Part shown: one piece after another, positions 1 through 7,652 of the stretch
Numbering within the stretch: the first letter of the stretch is position 1
Layout: each line of letters starts with the position of its first letter
Source: Arsukibacterium perlucidum DSM 18276
Lineage (GTDB): Bacteria > Pseudomonadota > Gammaproteobacteria > Enterobacterales > Alteromonadaceae
Length of the DNA stretch: 64,000 bases
Assembly: GCF_000382165.1 (NCBI RefSeq)
Contig: NZ_KB907705.1
Coordinates: forward strand, 96,685-160,684
Direction of reading: 5' to 3'
Made by a program: the position numbers and the translations under genes
Notes under the pieces: generated by a model
Databases searched by the model: none
What the model was told of the DNA's origin: nothing
The model's input: only the letters and a program-made list of their open reading frames with translations

Positions 1-1
1 A

Positions 2-2683
2 GGTAGCTTAGGTTACTACTACGACGCTACCGGTAATTTACTTCGAGTTAGCGGCGTCGATGGTCAAGCTGTAATAATGACTTACAACAGCCGTGGTCAT
101 AAACAAACCATGCAAGATCCCGACAGTGGTAACTGGCAATATACGTATAACGCACTGGGCGAGCTGAAAACCCAAACTAACCCGAGAAATCACCTTACTA
201 CCACCTGGTATGATAATTTTGGCCGTAAGATGCAGGAAACCATTACCCATGGCACCAATACCCTGCGTGATACCCAGTGGGCCTACAGTGATCAAACCGG
301 GCATACTGTGCGCAACCTGGTGGTGGCTGAAACAGTTGCCAACGGCCCAACCCGGCTAATGGATTACGACAATCTAGGCCGGCTGGAGCGCAGTGAATTA
401 TATATAGATGGTGAAATACTGGTCGAGCGCACCACTTATGATGAGTTCAGCCGGGTATTTCAGGTATTTGACGCCAGCGGTAACGACTTCGGGGTGCAGT
501 ATGAATATCAGAACGGTTATTTAAAAGCGAAATGGGAAGCGCGCTACGGCACCAGTGGCGAGCACAGTGTACGCTTTCAGAATATTGTGGCGATGGATGC
601 ACTGGGCAATGTTACTGAAACTGTGGCAGGGAATAACCGCACCACCTGGCGCACGCACAATGATGCATCGGGCATGCTGGAAACTATCACTACTGAAGGT
701 GGGTTACAAGCCTGGGAATACGAGTTTGATGGTATGGGTAATTTACGTTCGCGTCGCGACGAAAACCATAAGCTACTGCCACTGGATGGCGGCGCGCCGG
801 TAAGCTTTGCTGAGAGCTTTAGCTATGACAGCCTGAACCGGCTGGAACAGGTTGAAAACAATAACGTTGTCACCTTAAGCCTGAGCTATTTTGCCAATGG
901 CAATATTAAAACCAAGTCGGATGTGCAAGGCGGCGCAGCCTACCAATACGGCACCAAAGCCGGCCAGTGTGGCCGGAACAGTGGCCCGCGGGCGGTAAGC
1001 CAAATAGGTACTCAGGGCTATTGTTACGACGCCATGGGCAACCAGACACACCAGTACAATAATGGTGCACTGGTGCGGCAAATAGAGTACGACGCCACCG
1101 GCAAGGCATCACGTATTCGCAGCTTCAACACCAATGCAGCCAATGGCAGCTCACCGGGTGATAGCTTTTATAGTTACGACGGTAGCCGCAGCCTGGTAAA
1201 GCGCCATGTAACAGAGCAAGGCAGTACCAAAATCTTTTACCAGCATGGCGGGGTAGAGCTGATAGTGGAAGACGGCGCCAGACGTTACCGGCGCACCCTG
1301 GGTAATGCCATTGTTGAGCGCAGCGGCAATACCTTGCATACCAGCTATGTATACACCGACCATTTAGGCAGTGTTGATGTAATAACTAATACGGCGGGGC
1401 TGCAGCTGGAAAAGCTAAGCTTTGATGCCTTTGGTAAACGGCGCCAGGTTTACACCGCAGCGCACCAACCGGTAGCGCTGTCGCTAGCTAATATTTTAAA
1501 CCGCACCAGCCGTGGCTTTACCGGGCATTTGCAGGTAGACCACGCCAGTATTGTCCATATGGGCGGCAGAATATACGACAGCCATATCGGCCGCTTCCTG
1601 CAAGCCGACCCCTTTGTGCAGGCACCCAGCAATAGCCAAAGCCATAACCGCTATAGTTATGTGCTAAATAATCCGCTAAGTTATACCGACCCTAGTGGGT
1701 ATTTTTGGAAGAAACTCTGGAACGATATTAAGCCTTTTATCGGCGCTATAGTTGCAGTCGTAGGCTCTATAGCTTGTCCAGCCTGTTCGCCAATGTTGAT
1801 AGGTGCGATAGCGGGGGCGGCAGGCGCTGCGGCCAATGGTGGTAACATTCTGCAAGGTGCGGTTATTGGGGCATTTAGCGCTGCAGCTTTTAGCGGAGTT
1901 GGAGAGGCCTGGCCTGCAGGCTCTTTTGGTAATGTAATGGGCAACGCAGTGGTAGGCGGCATGATGAATAGCCTGCAAGGAGGTAAGTTTGGTCATGGCT
2001 TCTTTGCAGCAGGGTTTAGCGCGGCGTTTAAACGAGGCATCAATAAAATAGGTGGCGGTGAGGCATCGCATACAGCACATCGCATTGTTGCCGCTGCAGC
2101 TATAGGTGGTACAGCGTCAAAGATCAGTGGCGGAAAGTTTGCTAATGGTGCAGTAACTGGCGCATTCTCGCAGGCGTTTAATGGTGAGCGAAGAAATAAG
2201 CTCGACAACGCAATTAAAAGTGCTGATGAACAATTAGCGGCACAAGCTGCTGAATGGAAACATGAAGACGATGCAGCGAAAGCTTTTGGCTTGGCAGTAG
2301 CGGATTTATCAGCTAAATACGATATTGAATTGGGTGCTACAATCTTTAATCGCGATGGTGTGATTGGTATCAGTAAAATATATACTGATTATCAACGAGG
2401 TGGGGTGGCATCACGTTATCTGAACGACAAAGATGCAACGGCCTTGGCTCATACCCATGGTACTCCAGCTCTTAGCGATTTAACGTTTAGTAATGACGAC
2501 TATAACTACTATTTAAACAAGAGTGAATTGCTTCAACGGCCAATCGGAGGGTATCTCGCTCTTCCTGGCAAATATGGTGTTCTTAAGTTTAATACGGCGG
2601 GCTATTTAAGAACACCACCTGAATGGAGAGGTACATCGCTACACTGTTCAAACATCACATATCCAGGTCAAGGGTGCCATTAA
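2..2683 (+). CDS. Rhs/YD-repeat polymorphic toxin, 5' end outside the window
   Basis: The frame is open from base 2, so the start lies upstream of the window; the first in-window ATG at 77 is internal. YD repeats are visible throughout (for example YYDATGNLLR at the very start, YDNLGRLER, YDAMGNQT). The Rhs core closes at about 1590-1700 with GRFLQADPF and NRYSYVLNNPLSYTDPSGY. After it comes a hydrophobic Gly/Ala-rich stretch and then a variable tip. The tip carries AHTHGTP and TFSNDD, which resembles the DUF4329 domain found at the C-terminus of many Rhs proteins. The family forms a beta-cocoon that delivers a C-terminal toxin, often through type VI secretion. The activity of this tip is not known, and the HxH plus Asp pattern only hints at a metal-dependent fold. 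The following small gene is the probable immunity partner. Confidence 0.9.
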   Translation, partial: GSLGYYYDATGNLLRVSGVDGQAVIMTYNSRGHKQTMQDPDSGNWQYTYNALGELKTQTNPRNHLTTTWYDNFGRKMQETITHGTNTLRDTQWAYSDQTGHTVRNLVVAETVANGPTRLMDYDNLGRLERSELYIDGEILVERTTYDEFSRVFQVFDASGNDFGVQYEYQNGYLKAKWEARYGTSGEHSVRFQNIVAMDALGNVTETVAGNNRTTWRTHNDASGMLETITTEGGLQAWEYEFDGMGNLRSRRDENHKLLPLDGGAPVSFAESFSYDSLNRLEQVENNNVVTLSLSYFANGNIKTKSDVQGGAAYQYGTKAGQCGRNSGPRAVSQIGTQGYCYDAMGNQTHQYNNGALVRQIEYDATGKASRIRSFNTNAANGSSPGDSFYSYDGSRSLVKRHVTEQGSTKIFYQHGGVELIVEDGARRYRRTLGNAIVERSGNTLHTSYVYTDHLGSVDVITNTAGLQLEKLSFDAFGKRRQVYTAAHQPVALSLANILNRTSRGFTGHLQVDHASIVHMGGRIYDSHIGRFLQADPFVQAPSNSQSHNRYSYVLNNPLSYTDPSGYFWKKLWNDIKPFIGAIVAVVGSIACPACSPMLIGAIAGAAGAAANGGNILQGAVIGAFSAAAFSGVGEAWPAGSFGNVMGNAVVGGMMNSLQGGKFGHGFFAAGFSAAFKRGINKIGGGEASHTAHRIVAAAAIGGTASKISGGKFANGAVTGAFSQAFNGERRNKLDNAIKSADEQLAAQAAEWKHEDDAAKAFGLAVADLSAKYDIELGATIFNRDGVIGISKIYTDYQRGGVASRYLNDKDATALAHTHGTPALSDLTFSNDDYNYYLNKSELLQRPIGGYLALPGKYGVLKFNTAGYLRTPPEWRGTSLHCSNITYPGQGCH

Positions 2684-2685
2684 TT

Positions 2686-3108
2686 ATGAGAATATTACTA
2701 TCGTTTCTATTAGTTACTTCATTTTACACGTTAGGGGATGGATGTGGCGGCCTTGATGAGCAGAGATGTATGGTATCTGTGATAAATCTGGTTGCGACGC
2801 CTGAGCGCTATCATGAAAAAGTAGTAATAGTGACAGGATATTTGGATACCAAAAGTAGAGGGTATTATGGACAATATTGGTTGTCCCTTTCAAATGATTA
2901 CTTTGAACCAGCTAATATGGTGAAAGTAGATATTCCCGAAAAGTTTGCTGAGCAACTGAATATTACACATCATAGGGTATACAGTATTGTGGGTGTATTT
3001 GAGTCTTGTAACAGTAAGCCACCTAGTGATCGAGACTGTTTTAATTCGATTACGCCGATAATTGGCAATAATGGTTATCCGAGTATTCGATTAGTGTTGA
3101 GTGATTAA
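2686..3108 (+). CDS. small exported protein, probable immunity partner of the Rhs toxin
   Basis: This 140-residue protein starts at ATG 2686, two bases after the Rhs stop; an upstream in-frame ATG inside rhs (2623) would spoil the signal peptide. Residues 1-18 (MRILLSFLLVTSFYTLG) look like a signal peptide. The mature part is Cys-containing, with VTGYLDTKSRG and the pattern NLVATPERYHEKVVIVTGY. That pattern resembles small OB-fold-like proteins in which a strand follows a NPE(R/K)Y turn. It is strikingly AT-rich compared with the genes further right, as is the end of rhs. A tiny gene immediately behind a variable Rhs tip is the usual position of the immunity protein. The periplasmic location is inferred from the signal peptide. 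No specific immunity family was recognised. Confidence 0.65.
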   Translation: MRILLSFLLVTSFYTLGDGCGGLDEQRCMVSVINLVATPERYHEKVVIVTGYLDTKSRGYYGQYWLSLSNDYFEPANMVKVDIPEKFAEQLNITHHRVYSIVGVFESCNSKPPSDRDCFNSITPIIGNNGYPSIRLVLSD

Positions 3109-3175
3109 GATGTTTGGGCCGAAGTATTGGTCAAGTCTAAGGTGATAATTCGCCTCCAATCCTGATTTAGGGAGG

Positions 3176-3205
3176 CATGGGGTCGCGTCTTGCGTTTTGC
3201 CTTTT
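3176..3205 (+). repeat. left copy of a 30-bp direct repeat flanking the prlF-yhaV module
   Basis: The segment begins CATGGGGTCGCGTCTTGCG and continues TTTTGCCTTTT. It matches the copy at 4320-4349 at all but a few bases. It lies in the 388-bp non-coding stretch between the immunity gene and prlF, in which I otherwise see only a short open frame of about 31 codons (around 3338-3433) and the palindrome at 3430. Confidence 0.7.
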
Positions 3206-3429
3206 CTTAAGGAATCTCGTGATTACTTGGCTTGCAGTATTCTCGGGTAAGCAGAATAGCAAAAAGCATTAGAGTTGCCCCCGGTGTACTACGCCCTAAC
3301 GGGACATGCTGATATTTAGACAACGCAAATCTATTCCCATGTCTCGCATTCAAAAACTGGCTGAGGTCTATGGTAAGTTTTATCCTTCAGCATTAAGTGA
3401 CCAGAGTATTTTCAAGCTCACCACCAAAA

Positions 3430-3449
3430 GGTAATGCATTTGCATTACC
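3430..3449. promoter_or_regulatory. palindrome upstream of prlF, putative operator
   Basis: GGTAATGCA and TGCATTACC form a perfect 9-bp inverted repeat separated by TT. It sits about 48 bp upstream of the chosen prlF start. Type II toxin-antitoxin operons are usually repressed by antitoxin binding to such a dyad, so an operator role is plausible. It is inferred only from position and symmetry. Confidence 0.5.
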
Positions 3450-3496
3450 CTCGTTTTCCGACTAAGATAACTCTATTAACCAACGTGGAGAGCATT

Positions 3497-3829
3497 ATGC
3501 ATGCACAAATGGCTTTGGAAGCAGAATCAACACTGACTGACCGTTTTCAGACAACAGTACCGGGTCCTGTTCGTCAGGCGTTGCATCTGAGTAAAAAAGA
3601 CAAGATTAAATATGTCATCCAATCTGATGGCAGTGTGCTTATGCAGCGTGCCGAAACGGTTGAAGCTGATCCGGTTCTTGACCAATTTTTATCATTTCTG
3701 GCTGTTGATATGCAGAGACATCCTGAGAAGTTACAACCGCTGACCACCAGTATGCGCCAAAGGGTGGCGTCGCTGGTTGCAGATGTTGATATTGATTTGG
3801 ATGCACCGCTAGCCGATAAAGATGAATAA
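3497..3829 (+). CDS. prlF: antitoxin PrlF (SohA), AbrB-type DNA-binding domain
   Basis: The 110-residue product matches the length of E. coli PrlF (111). I chose ATG 3497 because GGAG lies 6 bases upstream and because the extra residues of the longer frame from 3434 run through the palindrome region. The N-terminal half carries the swapped-hairpin AbrB pattern: ESTLTDRFQTTVPGPVRQAL, then a basic strand and GSVLMQR. The C-terminal part (DQFLSFLAVDMQRHPEKLQP) is the PrlF-specific YhaV-binding region, and the end is acidic. PrlF neutralises the ribonuclease YhaV and represses the operon. The gene is followed by yhaV after a 20-bp gap. Confidence 0.9.
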   Translation: MHAQMALEAESTLTDRFQTTVPGPVRQALHLSKKDKIKYVIQSDGSVLMQRAETVEADPVLDQFLSFLAVDMQRHPEKLQPLTTSMRQRVASLVADVDIDLDAPLADKDE

Positions 3830-3849
3830 ACTTGTCTGATAAGGTCCCG

Positions 3850-4305
3850 ATGGTAGTTAACGGCTGGACGCTCTTTACCCACCCTCTTTTTGCAGAGCAG
3901 TACCAGACACTGACAGATAAAGTAGAGGCATTAAAAGCAAAAGATCCGCAAGGCTACACCAAGAAAAATGACGCTAAGCGGTTAGCGGCTATTTATAAGC
4001 TGGCCTTTGAGATTATACCTCAAGACCCAACGCTAGCCGATTATCGCCAGGGGAAGACCTTAGGCGGTAATAATAAGCATTGGTTTCGGGCCAAGTTTTT
4101 TCAGCAGTATCGGCTATTTTTTCGATATCATCTTGAATCCAAAATTATCGTCTATGCGTGGGTCAATGATGAAGAAAATAAGCGAGCCTACGACAGTAAA
4201 ACGGATGCTTACAAAGTGTTCGCAAAAATGCTAAGGTCAGGTAATCCCCCGGATGATTGGGGTGCTCTTTTAAAAGCTGCCAAGGACGCGCAACTCTCGC
4301 CTTAG
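3850..4305 (+). CDS. yhaV: YhaV ribonuclease toxin
   Basis: YhaV is a RelE-superfamily mRNA interferase and the partner of PrlF. Recognisable blocks are VNGWTLFTHPLF at the N-terminus, WFRAKFFQQYRLFFRYH in the centre, VYAWVNDEENKRAYDSKTD, and KMLRSGNPPDDW near the end; all align with E. coli YhaV. I chose ATG 3850 because AAGG precedes it by 5 bases. An in-frame TTG at 3832 would add six residues and is the alternative. It lies directly downstream of prlF as expected for a bicistronic toxin-antitoxin operon. The gene is intact. Confidence 0.9.
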   Translation: MVVNGWTLFTHPLFAEQYQTLTDKVEALKAKDPQGYTKKNDAKRLAAIYKLAFEIIPQDPTLADYRQGKTLGGNNKHWFRAKFFQQYRLFFRYHLESKIIVYAWVNDEENKRAYDSKTDAYKVFAKMLRSGNPPDDWGALLKAAKDAQLSP

Positions 4306-4319
4306 AAACCTAAACAGGG

Positions 4320-4349
4320 CATGGGGTCAAGTCTTGCCTTTTGCCTTTT
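4320..4349 (+). repeat. right copy of the 30-bp direct repeat flanking prlF-yhaV
   Basis: CATGGGGTCAAGTCTTGCC followed by TTTTGCCTTTT repeats the element at 3176-3205 in the same orientation, 1144 bp away. It starts 14 bp after the yhaV stop and precedes the transposase relic at 4468. I recall GGGGTCAAGTCTTG-type motifs beside Y1/REP-associated transposase genes of marine gammaproteobacteria. That link is from memory and unverified. Confidence 0.7.
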
Positions 4350-4467
4350 TCAACAGCTGAACTAAAGTTTAATTCGTAGCTAATTAATCGCGATCAATGG
4401 GCCAGTGACATTGATTTTGGGCTCTTAGCAGGCGAGCTTTTATCAGGTATTTCAAGGAGGAAACCTG

Positions 4468-4518
4468 ATGGCCCGCTTGCCCCGTCTTTATCTGCCTGGT
4501 CGCGCAGCATGTTATTAG
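4468..4518 (+). pseudogene. 5' relic of a Y1 (REP-associated, IS200-like) transposase
   Basis: An excellent ribosome-binding site (AAGGAGG) precedes an ATG whose product begins MARLPRLYLPGR. This is the typical N-terminus of the Y1_Tnp transposase family, which normally continues with a Gln-His and an RGxNR motif. Here the frame stops after 16 codons (at TAG 4516) and nothing recognisable continues before the next gene. It is therefore a dead stub. Its position next to the 30-bp repeats suggests the whole block came from a REP/RAYT-type mobile locus. Confidence 0.65.
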
Positions 4519-4552
4519 CTCCGCCCCGATATTTCCTTTAATGTCGCTGACG

Positions 4553-5455
4553 CTATTTAGTCTCTAACTCTGTTATCCCAAAGTCGGCGGGCGTTATCCA
4601 GTAATCCGGATTATTGATATCGTGAAACTTCATGGTTGGGTTGGGTATGCTCAGATAGAGTTTCGGTTTACCGTTTTGCAGCGGAAAAATTGATTTTGTT
4701 AGTGGATGCTGGCGCATTAAGCCGCTGATTTGCCCCTGTTGTGCTGCCATTACCATACCTTGTTGCAGTTTTGCTGCTAACTCCGGGGCTGATTTCGACA
4801 CATAAAAGAACACAGCGAAAGGGTAGTGCAACATAATATCGTCAAAACGCATCAACTGCGGGTAGGCCGCGCTTCTTTGCTCAAGCTCCAGTAACACATC
4901 GTGGTAGCCGCGCGGAAAATAATCACACCTACCCAGCGCAACCATTTTAAACAGCGCTTCATAATTTACAGAGGTGGTAACCTGCAGACCTGCCTGGCTC
5001 AAAATAGCCGTATCTTCCCAGTGCTGGCCCTGACATGCCACTTTATTGCTAAGGGTTCTCAGTGAGTTAATTCTGCTAAAATCGGCCAGCTGATCTTTGG
5101 ATATAATGAATTTTCGAAAGCCAATCAGGCCGCGGGTAGTTGGTACTTCAATAGGTATTAAATCTTCGGCTAATGATTGTTCAGCTCCTAACCAATAGAC
5201 ATTTATTAAGGTGCCTTTTTTTAATTCGATTTTAGCTCTGCCCTCGGACAGGGCCGGGATCTGCTGAATCACGACTTTGCTAAGATCGACATCTGCATTG
5301 GTAAGTGCAATGTCTAATAGCCGCATGTGATAATCGTGGGAAATGTCGAACTCTGAGCGTGGTCCGGGTACGGTAATTGCCAGCTCGGTTGCCGCGGCTA
5401 ATTGCAGATGACAGCAAAGGGTTAGCCAGCACAAAATCCGGACTGTTCGATTCAT
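4553..5455 (-). CDS. periplasmic solute-binding-like protein
   Basis: The product is 300 residues long, with a signal peptide ending near LQLAAA (residues 16-21). The body looks like a type II periplasmic binding fold of the SBP_bac_3 kind, as found in amino-acid ABC transporters or stand-alone sensors. The family character is weak at the N-terminus but is supported by overall length and by the pattern of alternating lobes (RGLIGFRKFIISKDQL, then CDYFPRGYHDVLLELEQR). No ABC permease or ATPase gene is adjacent, so it may act as a sensor partner or be an orphan. The next gene upstream (5557-6309) encodes a second, shorter protein of the same fold on the same strand. Confidence 0.65.
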   Translation of the reverse strand: MNRTVRILCWLTLCCHLQLAAATELAITVPGPRSEFDISHDYHMRLLDIALTNADVDLSKVVIQQIPALSEGRAKIELKKGTLINVYWLGAEQSLAEDLIPIEVPTTRGLIGFRKFIISKDQLADFSRINSLRTLSNKVACQGQHWEDTAILSQAGLQVTTSVNYEALFKMVALGRCDYFPRGYHDVLLELEQRSAAYPQLMRFDDIMLHYPFAVFFYVSKSAPELAAKLQQGMVMAAQQGQISGLMRQHPLTKSIFPLQNGKPKLYLSIPNPTMKFHDINNPDYWITPADFGITELETK

Positions 5456-5556
5456 AAAAAATTTCCTGCTGGCGCCGTCAATTACTCTTATAGTTGAAAA
5501 GGTTGCTGCAGAGCAAGCAAAGTCTGCCGAATTTTAGGGGCTGGGAGCCACCACGC

Positions 5557-6309
5557 TTAATATTGCGGCAGCAAGGAGTCGAGAATTTGCTGATACTGGC
5601 CAGACGCTCTTAATTGCTGCAACCCCAGATTAAAGCGCTCTATCCGCTGCTGATTGGCCGGGTCTTTTTTGGATAACACCAAATACATCGGCCGTTGTTC
5701 CAGTGCCGGGGTTAACCAGTCTAGTTGTTGGCGATGTTGTGGCAGCTTATTTTCCAGTAAATATAAAGCATTAAGCAAGTCAGCCGGCACTAAATCTACC
5801 CGTTGCAACGCCAGCATGGCAAGCGCCTGCTGGTCGGTGGCGACCTGGATAGTTTTGATACCGCTTTCCATTAATCCGGCCGGTTGCGCATAACCCTGAA
5901 CCACACCCAGCCGCCGCTGTTGTCTGGCAAGATCAAGAAAATTCTGATAACTGATTTTGTCATTTTTACGCTTAAAAAAAACAATCTGGTTAGCGTATAA
6001 CTGCTGGGAAAAATAGAAATGCTCGGCTCGCTTATCGCTGTACCAGGCAGCGACCAAACCGCTGTAATTGCCTTGCTGGCTTTCATATAAAGCCCGGGCG
6101 AAAGGTAAGAACTCTATTTCCAGCTGCACGCCTTGCAATGCAAAGGCCTGGCGGATAATTTCGATAGTGGCTCCTTGCTGGGCCAGTTGCTCGCCATAAT
6201 GCGGATAATAATTACTACTGGCCAGCCGGATAACTTCGGCTCTGGCACCGGCGGCAACCATCAGGGGTACCAGCAAAAAAACCAGCAAAAGCCTGCAAAA
6301 CATCACCAT
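5557..6309 (-). CDS. periplasmic solute-binding protein, SBP_bac_3-like
   Basis: This 250-residue protein has a signal peptide (MVMFCRLLLVFLLVPLMVAA) and then the sequence VIRLASSNYYPHYGEQL. This is the usual first strand and ligand-site entry of SBP_bac_3 proteins that bind polar amino acids. FLPFARALYESQQGNYSG and RVDLVPADLLNALYLLENK mark the two later blocks of the fold. No transporter genes are adjacent. Gammaproteobacteria carry many such stand-alone copies whose ligands are unknown. It is separated by about 100 bp from the related gene at 4553-5455. Confidence 0.75.
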   Translation of the reverse strand: MVMFCRLLLVFLLVPLMVAAGARAEVIRLASSNYYPHYGEQLAQQGATIEIIRQAFALQGVQLEIEFLPFARALYESQQGNYSGLVAAWYSDKRAEHFYFSQQLYANQIVFFKRKNDKISYQNFLDLARQQRRLGVVQGYAQPAGLMESGIKTIQVATDQQALAMLALQRVDLVPADLLNALYLLENKLPQHRQQLDWLTPALEQRPMYLVLSKKDPANQQRIERFNLGLQQLRASGQYQQILDSLLPQY

Positions 6310-6412
6310 TAAACACTCTTAATTACTGAATATAATTAGAGTGTTACATAGATATTTGCCAAAATAAGCGGCTGTTTTAATAAATCAATACAATATCAAT
6401 TATTTATCAGAT

Positions 6413-6445
6413 TAAAAAAGGGACACCCTGTCGAAGCGGCATCCC
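6413..6445 (-). terminator. rho-independent terminator after the MetX-like gene
   Basis: Read on the minus strand, GGGATGCC pairs with GGTGTCCC (two G-U pairs), and TTTTTTAAT follows. It lies about 28 bp beyond the stop codon of the MetX-like lipoprotein gene. Confidence 0.5.
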
Positions 6446-6472
6446 ATCCAGGAACGGTAATGGGTTGTGGGG

Positions 6473-7642
6473 TTATTCTTGCTCGAGGAATGAACGGATG
6501 TTGTCGGCTACCGCAGTAATGCCGACTACGCCATCCAGGTGACCCCAGATACCCGGTATTTCAGCATATTCCACTTGTTTGCCGGCGGCGCGCATAGCTT
6601 CGACGCTGGCCTGAGCCATCTCAGGCAGTAATAATTGATCGCCGGTGGCTGGCAGAAACAGGGTTTTGGCCTGCACCCGGCTAAGGGCCTGCTGCCAGTT
6701 ATCGCCCATACCGGCCCGGTATAATTGGGAGGCACGCACCAGGTATAAAATATGGTTAGCATCCTGCATCTGAGCACGCAGTTTAGCGTGAGCCATTAAC
6801 TGGTCCCAGGCAGAAAAACTGGCCAGAATATCCTGATGTGGTGCTTTATCGGTTGCCGGCGCCGGATAGCGCATATTAAAGCCGGTGGGGTAGACCGCGT
6901 CCTGAATAATATAAGCCAATGCCGTGGTTAACCCCTGCTCTGGCTGGCCATGCTGATAATAATCACCGCCATGCCAGGCCGGGTCTTGTTTAATCGGGTA
7001 GGCCCAGCGTTCTAAACGCACTGCTGCCCAGGCATCAATATAAGCAGTGCCTATGACTGGTATTAACCGCTTAACCCGCTGTGGGTAGCGGCTGGCCCAT
7101 TCAATTGCCTGAAACGAACCCATTGAACCGCCGATTACCGCATGCAGCTTGTCAATACCCAGGCTGTCGAGCAGCGCTTTTTGTACCTCAACAAAATCGC
7201 CGATGGTTACCACCGGAAAAGTTAAACCATAAGGCTTGCCGGTTGCCGGGTTTATGGTAGCCGGGCCGGTAGTAATGACATTGGGATCAAACACATTGGC
7301 ATTAACCAGAGTGTCGACACTCAGCACATAATATTTGTTGGTATCAATGGCTTTACCGGGGCCGATAATAGCATCCCAGTAACCGGGTGCAGCGTCAGCT
7401 GCCTGATATTTACCGGCTGCATGCGAGCTGCCTGAGAAAAAGTGGGTAACCAGAATGACATTCGATTTATCATCATTAAGTTTGCCATAGGCTTCCCAGC
7501 CGACTTTGACCGGGCTGATTATTGCACCATTTTCTGTTTTAAAATGCTCAATTTCAAAAGCCTGCTTATTTACCAGCATGGCCTGGCTGTCACAGCCAGC
7601 GAGCAACAACGTCAGTAATAAAAATGTACTGAATAGTTTCAT
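6473..7642 (-). CDS. alpha/beta-hydrolase lipoprotein of the homoserine acetyltransferase (MetX) superfamily
   Basis: The 389-residue product starts with a lipoprotein signal (LLLAGC, Cys17), so it should be anchored in the envelope, unlike cytoplasmic MetX. The nucleophile elbow is GGSMGS with Ser173. The conserved MetX features HFFSGSSHAAGKY, GPGKAIDTNKYYVLSVD and a C-terminal GIWGHLDG (likely catalytic His) are present. True MetX makes O-acetylhomoserine. The export signal and the neighbouring GntP permease argue for a hydrolase or acyltransferase acting on an external substrate. It follows the permease by 10 bp, so the two form an operon. Confidence 0.8.
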   Translation of the reverse strand: MKLFSTFLLLTLLLAGCDSQAMLVNKQAFEIEHFKTENGAIISPVKVGWEAYGKLNDDKSNVILVTHFFSGSSHAAGKYQAADAAPGYWDAIIGPGKAIDTNKYYVLSVDTLVNANVFDPNVITTGPATINPATGKPYGLTFPVVTIGDFVEVQKALLDSLGIDKLHAVIGGSMGSFQAIEWASRYPQRVKRLIPVIGTAYIDAWAAVRLERWAYPIKQDPAWHGGDYYQHGQPEQGLTTALAYIIQDAVYPTGFNMRYPAPATDKAPHQDILASFSAWDQLMAHAKLRAQMQDANHILYLVRASQLYRAGMGDNWQQALSRVQAKTLFLPATGDQLLLPEMAQASVEAMRAAGKQVEYAEIPGIWGHLDGVVGITAVADNIRSFLEQE

Positions 7643-7652
7643 TCTTTAATCC

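Noticed and set aside
1676..2080. minus-strand frames (134 and 93 codons) inside the Rhs gene
   Set aside because: They are shadows of the Gly/Ala-rich segment after the Rhs core.
3338..3433. 31-codon plus-strand frame beginning MSRIQKLAEVYG between the immunity gene and prlF
   Set aside because: No ribosome-binding site or family was seen; it may be a relic but cannot be supported as a gene.
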